Assembly: GCF_963678635.1 (NCBI RefSeq)
Contig: NC_087071.1
Span: 12,289,088-12,353,087, forward strand
DNA from: Symsagittifera roscoffensis
Taxonomy: Eukaryota; Xenacoelomorpha; Acoela; Convolutidae
Direction: 5' to 3'
DNA: 64,000 nt
Shown here: one piece after another, positions 55,557 through 64,000 of the stretch
Layout of the letters: every line of letters begins with the position of its first letter
Position numbering within the stretch: the stretch's first letter is position 1
The notes under the pieces: model-generated
Databases searched by the model: none
The model's input: the letters and a program-made list of their open reading frames with translations, nothing else
What the model was told of the DNA's origin: nothing
Made by a program: the position numbers and the translations under genes

Positions 55557-56995
55557 TAAAAAAAAAACAAAATACTCAGAAAATCTTATCGAATACGAAG
55601 ACGATTTCGACATGAACACACGAAAATTAATTATACATCCAATGGCTACATCTCAGTCAATCACTGACGAAAATTCATATGTCCCAGTAACATTTATAAA
55701 AAAACACAGGAAACATTTGTGGAAAATTAAAACCACAAGATAAAAACAGTACACGTTTACAAGAACTATCACTCATAAACAACACTGATTTCGGCGCAAT
55801 CCACTATGACGTACACTTAGACATGAAATTAGACTTCACATTAAGTAGAATCTTTCATGAAATGTCTTTGACAGAACTTGAAACACTCCATCAATTATGC
55901 GAACTTGAACGCACACAAATTTTACAATCAGTTGCACTAGCAGTACTTAAAATACTTTATGCAGGATTTTTATTGTCAGGAAACAGATCAAATTTTATTG
56001 ACTATGAAGGAAATTTTTTATGGTATTACACTTGTACCAAACAATATCACCTTTATATGTTTTCGAAGACAAAAGCTGCTATAAAACAATCCCAATTTTC
56101 TACAACAATAAGGTACATTTTGTTGATACACTCTCCCGCAGAACTTATTTTTAGTTCTGCGGGAGAGTTCCTTGTGGATCAGAAAATAGCCACAATGTAG
56201 TACAATTAAACACTGACGAAGAGTTCATCTTCTTACACCATGTCCTACACTTATGCAACCACTCAAAATTTTTTTACCAGAAAGCAATAGAGCTATCGCC
56301 CGCAACCCAAATATTGATTTACAATCAATCGGCATATACTCTAAATTTGACATGTAACATCCCATTCGAACACAACAATTTCAAAAATTACTCACAGAAA
56401 TGGACACAATACAACTACAATCCATAGACCAAAACCTACACAAACTTGCAGAAACAGCAGGCTTTTCAGACATATACGCACAAGACTATAGCGGATATTT
56501 TAAAGATATAAAATGGCGAAAAATACAGACCACAAGATGTATCGCCAATAAAAATTTCTGGTTTTGTGAATTTGAAAAAGGAAATTCTTGCCTTTCTAGG
56601 ATGGCCCTAGTACATCTTAGATAAATTGATTATATATTATGCAATGTTTAATTTTCTTGGATTTATCTTCTCTCTCTTAAAAGGAATCTACAATACATGC
56701 GCAATACACTCATAAGTTAACAACCAAGCAAGCGTAGCACACATACTTTTTGCAGGATTTTTTGGAATATTTCCCACGTCAACAAAAAAATATATATCTA
56801 GAAGCTCAAATAAAAGAATACAATACCAAGCTATCAACAACACCAAACAAATATGACGAACCAAGAAACAAAACGAATACAACGCCTACAGCACCACAAT
56901 TGCAAAACCTAAATCATAACCATCTCCTATCATTGGTACAGCGAGATTTCAGAAATCTCGCCCCTAACAGACCTCATAACTTCGAGATCTAAATA
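55557..56995 (+). pseudogene. Envelope-like viral glycoprotein remnant, copy 2 with C-terminal part
   Basis: This repeats copy 1 (pieces 55823-56200 and 56400-56624) and then continues beyond the duplication end. The added part (about 56570-56760) encodes hydrophobic stretches that look like a membrane anchor, followed by a polar tail to about 56990. Several stops and frame changes interrupt it, and its N-terminal part is missing because the E4 fragment begins there. It is a decayed gene. Confidence 0.45.
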
Positions 56996-58760
56996 TCCAC
57001 AAAGCCCAATTCAACACACAATAACCCAACAACCCGAAACAGAACACACATACAAATAATATATAAAACAACCACATACCACTAATTTTCCTTCTCAGAA
57101 CAACCATTTTTTCAGCCCACGATGAGCCCACGAAGTTAAATCCCTGCATCGATCAGTTTCCCAACAAAAATTAATAACACTATTTCTCAATTCAGCAACT
57201 CCGATATCGAAACATACGGCAAATTTGCCATCTCTGAACACAGTCTATCTACATTTTCTCAACCTCCCTTTCAATCAAACCATTCCCATGTCAAAATTGA
57301 ACCCCTTTCCCCTTTCTGTCCCATTTCAAATGTTACACCCATATATTCCCCTCTAACCAGTGAGCCATCCGAATACAACGACTCAGACAACAAAAAAATA
57401 TCACACGAGCTTGATAAGTTCAGAACACTGCAACAACAATAACAACATCCTCAAACACTAAATATTCATTGACTCTCACGATGTATAACATCATCCAACC
57501 CATCAACCCCAACCCTCTCTTCAAATTATGCATCTTCCCAAAACCCGACTTCCTCATCAACCCCATCCTCTAGTACAAACCGCGCTTACTGAACCTTCAA
57601 AAGAAAATTCCCAAATACTCCATTCCCATCTAACCCAGGAACATCCACCACATTTGTCAATCATCCACTTCACACTAATACCAAAGAATTCCTCCAAATA
57701 TGTCAACCCGTTTTCCTACAATATATGAATTTCCATTCAGACCCCAATGATGAAGAATCCAATTATGTGAAGGAGCATGTTTTATACCCTACATTTTCGT
57801 GGACATCTACTTATCACTTTACTAATCCACTATCACTGCCACTATATAACACCCCTTATGATAATGAAGTGTGGAGCACCCAACTCTTTCTTCTAACAAC
57901 AGCACTAACCCCAAAACAATTTTCACAAATAGGATACAGATAATCACTAACCATTTTCACTGCACCTAAAACTAATCATTATTCTATCGATTATTTCAAT
58001 CATAACATCATATGACCTAACGAAGTCATCTTTCCAAACAATGACCCATTTGCTAACCCCCAACTAATAGAAAAAATTTGCATCAAGACCCCATGCACTT
58101 TCACCCTCAATATCCTAAATAAGAAACACGACAACGTCATCTCAGCAGCACTACGTGATATTCATGCTTATGATTCATTCTTGAACAAATTTAACCACTT
58201 TTCACTAATTTTTCATTTCCTCACACCCAAAGAACGTGATTTGCACTGTTCACACGAAGTCATGATACGAACTAAACAAACACACACATACACTTACTAC
58301 AAAAGCATTCAACACCGTTACACTCTCAATACACCAGCACGACAACCAACCTCACTATAGATATCAATACATTAACTCTAAATACACCTCACCATTTTTT
58401 TAAACTTCACCTATTGTAATGAAGACACTAACTTACATGGTACCCTCCGAAATTACGATTCCATCACCCAGATGTATATCTTTTGTTCACTAACCAAACT
58501 CCCAAATGTAGACGAACCCGCCCACTAAGTGTCCCTCATGAATTCCTCCAGCCCGTTGAAATCCCAATCCTAGAATTCATATATAACACTCACTATAATC
58601 ACAAACTATATAACTTTATTCAAAACACACCGTATGAACAATCACCCAGCACTGAAAAACACAACATCATTAAATCACTCGAATTGCTTTGGCCACCTTC
58701 TGCAAACTAAACACACTAATCATTTGCTAGCTAAACTACTAACCTCATCTGATATCATCC
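56996..58760 (+). other. AT-rich decayed coding-like sequence, unrecognised
   Basis: Short open pieces follow one another in the + direction (57528-57728, 57725-57943, 58483-58710). They are rich in Pro, His, Asn, Thr and Tyr and share the composition of the envelope-like remnant upstream. They may be the rest of the same foreign element. No motif is recognised. Confidence 0.3.
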
Positions 58761-59737
58761 ACGATGGTTTTACCCATGGCTTCTTTACCGACGATTAGGT
58801 AATATGAATTCGATAATTTACTAATAAATTCAAACAACACTAACCGTTCTATTAACATATTCAATAATTGAAGCAATAAAATTATCCCGTACAGAGCAGT
58901 AAATTGATATATAATTTTTTCGCCAATGGAGTAAAATTTAAATTAAATTAATAAAGTCAATCCCCAAATCAAGCAGTAAATTTCATAATTTTAAAGTAGT
59001 AATTTAGTACGAATTGTTCATAAATTACAGATAGCAGTACTAACTTTTTCGAAGACGCTTCTTTTTTTTCACTCGGCCACAAAGTCTATCCAAATTCGCA
59101 CAGCTCGTTCACAAAGAAATGTTCAAAACAATGAATTTAATTTTCAACTTTCACTAATAACAACTCTAACAAGTTTTAACACGTTTCAAACTTTCCTTTA
59201 ACTCGGTTGGAAAGGAATTATATAGTAATCCAAACTAACCAACCCAAACTAATAAACATCACAAACAACAACCAATCAGCATGACTAAGAAAAGAAATCC
59301 AGGGCACCCAAACTGGATCACCTCCAGCTTGGAACTGGATAAACTATTCTTCCGAAGACTACTTTTAAATCTGAACACAAAAGAACATAACATCATAAAG
59401 TCGAAAGACAAACCCAAAACAAACAAATTGATTTTGGAGAAAAAGAAATAACTAAGACAACAAAAGAAAACACCAGTAATAACAAATAGGATGAAAGGTT
59501 TAACTAAAACAGTACCCTCCAAAAAGAGAGCATGAAATTATATCCTCACTTCTGACCTAACCCATCAGAAGAGGACGTCCTGAGCATGCTCTATAGCCGT
59601 CCTCATCCATCTTGCTACATCCACACTTTGTGACACCCACGAAACTATTTTTGACGAGAGTTAATCAAGTATGAGTAGATCGTAAAAATAACCGAACTAA
59701 ATAGTAACGCTTTTGCGATAAAAACTAATACAAAATC
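58761..59737. other. AT-rich noncoding stretch
   Basis: I see no gene, repeat or known signal. It consists of short A- and T-runs with many stops in all frames. Confidence 0.4.
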
Positions 59738-60058
59738 ATGACTAAAAAAAAGAAAATTAACAAAGATTTTTATAAATGTAAATCATACAATGCAAAATAT
59801 AGAAAATATACAGCTCAAAGACGAGCAGCAAGGAACTTGAAAACCCAATCACACTCCAACTACGGAATGCTAAAGCCACATGACATGCTGCCTACAATCA
59901 CTACACTCAATGGATTTGAAGTACGGCTTGGCATCGCAGCAAAAGAAATCTATTGCAACAGAACAATGGCCATCTCGATGTTCAAGTATACTTACAGATC
60001 CAAGTCACCAGGCACTGCATCCAAAGTCGAATTACATGCCGTTCCCAAACGAGATTGA
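59738..60058 (+). CDS. Small basic ORF, unrecognised
   Basis: 106 codons from an ATG in an A-rich context, starting TKKKKINKD and strongly basic (many Lys and Arg) with scattered Tyr and Ser. It has no domain, signal peptide or membrane segment that I can recognise, and no homologue elsewhere in the window. An alternative frame (59880-60104) overlaps it. It may be a chance frame or a remnant. Confidence 0.2.
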   Translation: MTKKKKINKDFYKCKSYNAKYRKYTAQRRAARNLKTQSHSNYGMLKPHDMLPTITTLNGFEVRLGIAAKEIYCNRTMAISMFKYTYRSKSPGTASKVELHAVPKRD

Positions 60059-60513
60059 GAATAGCAATGTTCCTATCAACGAAATCAACACTCATCACAA
60101 CTGATCAGAAATCATGATGCGATCTCCCGAAACGATCGTGATGACAACTCTTCTTCCAAACCAGAAAAAAAAACGCTCGTAACCTCTAAAGAAAAACACC
60201 ACCTTCGTCCATCTTACACTAGAATAAGAACATCGAAAAACTAAAACTCTCTAAACCCCGGATGGGTGAAACCAGATCTAAACTAGTATTTATCATTGGT
60301 TATTATTATGACATTTTACCTCTATAGTTTCAACACCGGAACAGTTTAAATTAAACTTAGAATAGAGTTGCGCTCATTCTGGAACTAACTCGCGTAAACC
60401 GGTGTACACTAGATCTATTGAGACTGGGAGATTTAGGAGTAAGATTAAGATCGGTATTAGAATAAAAAGTTGCACGAATATATCCGGCCGAAAATAAGAT
60501 AGCGTGACGAGGA
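60059..60513. other. Stretch without recognisable gene between the small ORF and E5
   Basis: AT-rich with several short near-repeats; I see no coding or structural signal I can name. Confidence 0.35.
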
Positions 60514-61527
60514 GACGGTGTACCTTATTTGAGGAAGAAGACTTGACAGAAAGACAGGAGTGCAGTGCGCTCACCAGCAACCTAGAAATACAGCCTTGTA
60601 TTTAGTGATGACCGAAAAGCAATACCAGCAGGACAAAGCAGAAAAATATTCGAAAACATGTTCAATCGTTTCGGCTCAGGGGTGCAAGGATACCAAGCGA
60701 TGATGCGTTTGAGAAAAAAAGGCAAAGTGAAAACGAAAACATAGACAAGTTCTTGGATTACTTAGAAATGCTTACAAGGCGTAGTCAACCGGACGAGTCA
60801 AACAGCGGGATGAAATTGGCAGTAGCCTCAAAATTAATAGATGTTGTGAAGAACGATGAACTGAGGAAATTGTTAGCAACACATTACACGCCTCTCTCAA
60901 CCAATGCACCTACAGCGGATGAACTGCGACTGAAATCCAAGAAGTATCTGTTGCTGAAGCCTCTTTTGAGATCAGGCTATTACAAAAATAGTTATGGCAA
61001 TTTTAATAATAGGCCTGCTAGCCAGGGTCACAACTGGTAAAAACCTAGGAACAACATGGACAAGAGACGCTTTTGTGCAAACTGCAGTTCGATAGACCAT
61101 CATGTATCAGCATGCCCAACCTACAAACAGGGCATGAAGGCGATCGGTTTTAGTCTCGAGGATGAAGACGCGTCAGAAATCGATCATGAAGATTTCATGA
61201 GAGGAGTAATTGCTAAATTTAGTCCCAGGTGTTTCTTTTGCTACTTGGAGGGTCATTTTAAATCATATAGTCCGCAATTTTGGGATGCTGTAGCAGACAG
61301 CGAGCACGCAAGGCATGATGAAGCTTTGTCAGGTGTCAAAGCCAGCAAGGAAGCCCGGAGGAAAGAGAAACCGCAAGAATTGGCTGCAAAGAAAATGAAA
61401 GCCGTGCTAGAAGAAATGAGTGAACCAGAACCTGGAACGGTAGCAAACGAATTTAAGATTGACTATAGAGCAGCGGTAAGAGATGCCCTGAATAGAGTCA
61501 ACAGGAATTGGCAACAAGAGAGATAGA
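60514..61527 (+). pseudogene. gag: Gag fragment E5 with zinc knuckle region
   Basis: Homologous to E2 gag 23310-24300. The capsid end (FNRFGSG..GYQAMMR near 60665) is followed by a frame change near 60705, then 60753-61040, a TAA at 61038-61040, and 61056-61526. The first knuckle is complete (CANCSSIDHHVSAC, CX2CX4HX4C); in the second the last Cys is Ser. Where E2 has stops, E5 has Glu, Ser or Trp, which helps date the E2 damage. The 5' part of gag is missing. Confidence 0.75.
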
Positions 61528-61912
61528 ACAGAAAGTCAAGTTCGAACTCGAGAGAGCTCAAGAACAGCTCAAGAGCATCTGAGGTGGAATTATGGAGGGC
61601 ACCGAGTAGTTTGAGCCTGAAACTGAATGTAATCATAGGACAAAATTTGGGATGGTGCAGCAAGGAAGCAAGATAGAGTTAATAATCTCAGTGGCGGGGC
61701 ATCAGGTAACCAGGAATCTGAGTGAACATTCGGAGTTCACCGTGATGCATTTGGTCATATATGCGGAAAATCTGAGACAAGCAGAGCTACGCACTGAATC
61801 AAGAGCCGTGCGAGCATTGTTAACAACGGGTGGCACTCGAATAAAGAAACTTCACGAGCGCTACTTGGAAGTCTACGGACAATATCAAGTGGTGTTAAAG
61901 GTGGATGGGATT
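61528..61912 (+). pseudogene. Gag-protease linker and protease start of E5, interrupted by E6
   Basis: 61652-61912 contains HQVTRNLSEHSE (as in E2 near 24510) and a protease-like ALLTTGG where E2 has LLDTGA, so the catalytic Asp is lost. Homology ends at 61912, where the E6 LTR begins in the opposite orientation. Confidence 0.55.
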
Positions 61913-62810
61913 TGTAACAGTCGCCTACTTCAGTCACATATGAGGCTTAAGAAAAAAAGGCCCTATAACCATTGGCTCAAGAGTCAGGGACACTATCTCT
62001 TGTGTTTTTCTACCTCAAGAACGGTCGGAGCCAATTCGGTTCGCTTACGACATGAGACTAGAACCCGTTACAGCTTAAAGGCTACTACCAAAATATCCCC
62101 CCAATCTAGAAAATAAGAACGTTCCCATACTTAGGTCTCAAAATACCCATAATACATGAACGCCATTAAAAACAGGGTCGGAACAATCCGTTAAGTTACT
62201 TTTTATTGGACAGTGGAACTTTGATCCATTTCAGATGGATCAACCTAAAACTCGCCTTATCTCAACATAACAATCATAAAACACACTCGAGAAAATTAAA
62301 TTAGGGACTCACAAGTTGATGCACTCGAGTACAAGGAGTAATAAAATTGGTAAGCAACTCAAGAATTGGATAATATAACTAGATAAGTTTAATACTGGTC
62401 AGTTTTGGTAACAGAAGTAATTTCTGGCTCTAGAATTGGAGTTTTTGTATGAACCATTGGGACACTCAAACTGTCCACCTTTCCATTGAAGGTTCCTTCT
62501 AGTTTTTTCCGAATAATAGTTCTCTCTTCTTTTTATTATCTCTCTTCTTATTTCGGAATAAGACAGCTCTACTCGTGTCCTACTTTATATCTGGAAATTG
62601 CGAATAGCAATTTCCTGCTGTTCTTCTTGAGTATTATCCCGCAATTGTTAATTCGGATGTTCTGATTTTTCACTTTTTTGTTTTCAATTGGTACGAGAAA
62701 ACTGAGCATGACAGGCTCCATTCGAAATTTTGAAAAATAAAACTCCACTCCAAAATCACGTATTTTCGTGTCTCTCATGGTCAAACTTCCAGACATGACC
62801 GACTGGCACA
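61913..62810 (-). repeat. 3' LTR of E6, minus strand
   Basis: Read on the minus strand it starts TGTGCCAGTCGG (62810) and ends CGACTGTTACA (61913), 898 bp, as in the E2 LTRs. The R hairpin (62221-62243) and AATAAA signal (62202-62207, minus strand) are present. Confidence 0.8.
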
Positions 62811-62826
62811 TACTCCCCAGAATCAA
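62811..62826 (-). promoter_or_regulatory. Probable 3' polypurine tract of E6
   Basis: On the minus strand TTGATTCTGGGGAGTA precedes the LTR start directly, matching the E1 and E2 tracts with one or two changes. Confidence 0.55.
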
Positions 62827-63248
62827 GATCGATGTCCTCATCGCGTGCTGTCTTTGTCAGTGAATCCCCAGAAGCCCGAGTGTCACTCAAGATACAGTGC
62901 CAGTGGTCATTTACAGAAGTTTGCAGCAGACTTAAGTTTATCTACCTTCCAAAATTCACGACCATATAAAATTTTCACACTATCGCTAAACAGCAATCAA
63001 AATCTGCACACACCTGCACCTTATGAATTCCCGCTTTTTAAGCTGGTGATTTAAAATTTCTTTTGTCCTATTCAATCAGGAAATTGTCATGCCGCATTTT
63101 GATTTATATAATAGATCTAGCATATTATTAACAATATCTTATTTGTTAAAAATTCTTTTTCGTGAACCCAGATTTCATCCGAGTTCACCCTCGAGCCCCC
63201 TCCCTCTCAAGACTCAAGACTCTAGAATTTTCCTTTTGAGCCACTGGC
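62827..63248 (-). other. E6 3' noncoding region
   Basis: There is no gene here. On the minus strand it starts after ORF3 with a purine-rich run (about 63192-63212), then GTGAACTCGGAT and AT-rich sequence as in E2 43156-43576. Confidence 0.55.
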
Positions 63249-64000
63249 TCACCTTGTGTTCTTCGCCCTCGAGGTACCCGATCCAGATACTTTTGACACT
63301 GTGATCTGTTCCAATAGTGCTTCTTCGTCATCGGAGCTGATCACAATCTCCTCCCAAGCCTTCAGCTGTTCATAGGATCGCATCCACTCCCTTTGCTCTT
63401 GCAATCTCTTCGCTTGATTCGGTAAGCTCTTCACCTTCGACTCCCGGTTCAAACAGAAGGAATTGTGAAGACTCAGGCTTATATTCTTCGCCAGGTCCTC
63501 TTCCAGTTTTGACTCCCTCGCTCTAGTTTTATCTCTGGATACTCTACCCACTCTTTTCCACCCCGTCGTGATCGCATTTCGATGGGTCAGCAGAGGTCTC
63601 TTGAAGGAATCTGGTCCTATCTCGGCCTGGAACTGTCGATATTCCTTTTGATGTTTCCTCATGTGATCCTTCGTCGCTGCATATAACCAGGATGTTAACG
63701 TCGCGCGAAACCAAGGAAAGAATCTCAAGCGGCTCCACACGTGTCTGACTTCCATTGGTATGGCGAACACCTTGCATGCTGTCTCGAACAACTCAAGTCT
63801 CCTGCTGTAATCTATCGCATGAATCGACTCTGCTGTTGGCGTCTTCGATTCTCGATACTTTGCTATGTTTTCTTCCATCCATCGCAGAGCCAGCATTGTG
63901 CTCACCACCAAGATGGTCAATTTTTGTTGATGCTCGGGTAATCCCAACGACCTGATTTCTTCTACATCCCAGATCAGGCAGAGATTGGTTTGATCTGGGT
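63249..64000 (-). CDS. ORF3 C-terminal end, E6 (partial, open to the window edge)
   Basis: The frame is open from the right edge of the window and ends at 63249, about 250 codons. It matches E2 42420-43155 and E1 16200-16880: CLIWDVEEIRSLGLPEHQQ, then MLALRWMEEN, a WFRATLTSWLY stretch, SLSLHNSFC and a final SSDDEEALLEQ. No stop or frameshift is present, so E6 is the best kept E2-type ORF3 end in the window; the rest lies outside. Function unknown. Confidence 0.75.
   Translation of the reverse strand, partial: PDQTNLCLIWDVEEIRSLGLPEHQQKLTILVVSTMLALRWMEENIAKYRESKTPTAESIHAIDYSRRLELFETACKVFAIPMEVRHVWSRLRFFPWFRATLTSWLYAATKDHMRKHQKEYRQFQAEIGPDSFKRPLLTHRNAITTGWKRVGRVSRDKTRARESKLEEDLAKNISLSLHNSFCLNRESKVKSLPNQAKRLQEQREWMRSYEQLKAWEEIVISSDDEEALLEQITVSKVSGSGTSRAKNTR

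Larger units (their letters stand above)
44723..56575. repeat. Tandem duplication carrying E3 and E4 (about 5.9 kb each)
   Basis: 44723-50635 is repeated at 50636-56575 in direct orientation. The junction is an A-run (TGAAAAAAAATCTGG). The copies differ by scattered substitutions and by complementary deletions: copy 2 lacks about 184 bp (equivalent to about 46375-46558) and 17 bp near 54051; copy 1 lacks about 227 bp between 49198 and 49199 (present at about 54911-55137). Confidence 0.85.

Overview
The window is packed with long terminal repeat (LTR) retrotransposons of the Ty3/gypsy type and holds no recognisable host gene. The elements are eukaryotic: Gag zinc knuckles, DTG protease, YVDD reverse transcriptase, HHCC/DD35E integrase, a GPY/F module and AATAAA signals in LTRs. 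I lean towards an invertebrate animal, possibly a nematode, from general resemblance only; nothing in the window proves the species.

Layout. (1) 1-18522: element E1, + strand, left end outside the window. Its pol-ORF3 junction is tandemly duplicated (period 6276 bp): Pol tail and ORF3 start (1-3642), then Pol from the end of RNase H (3643-7609) and a nearly complete ORF3 (8082-16902), then the 3' LTR (17643-18522). (2) 18676-44496: element E2, + strand, with both LTRs (18676-19556, 43590-44496), a 2.5 kb leader with satellites, decayed gag and pol, a 3785 bp tandem duplication inside pol, and a decayed ORF3 (34848-43155). (3) 44723-56575: a tandem pair of about 5.9 kb. Each half holds the 3' half of an ORF3 on the minus strand (E3, E4) next to a + strand remnant of an envelope-like glycoprotein gene. 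(4) 56996-60500: AT-rich decayed sequence. (5) 60514-61912: gag/protease fragment E5 (+), abutting E6 (minus strand; LTR 61913-62810, ORF3 C-terminus running off the right edge).

The most unusual content is the element design. Behind gag-pol sits a third coding region of about 2,700-2,900 codons in the envelope position. In E1 it carries a complete SGNH/GDSL hydrolase active site, a second degenerate SGNH-like block and a very long unrecognised C-terminal region with conserved Cys/His motifs. Pol itself ends in a segment that resembles a TARG1/POA1-type macro (ADP-ribose-binding) domain. The polypurine-like motif TTGTCCGGGGAGT, which directly precedes the LTR, recurs several times inside pol in different reading frames. 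This suggests that these giant elements (about 22-26 kb) use several plus-strand priming sites. The heptamer CTTGAGT is strongly over-represented in the E2 family and almost absent from E1.

Most reading frames in E2-E5 are broken. E1 pol is fully open and E1 ORF3 is nearly so. The LTRs of E2 have diverged visibly while the tandem duplications inside E1 and E2 are almost identical, so the duplications are much younger than the insertions, or are assembly errors.
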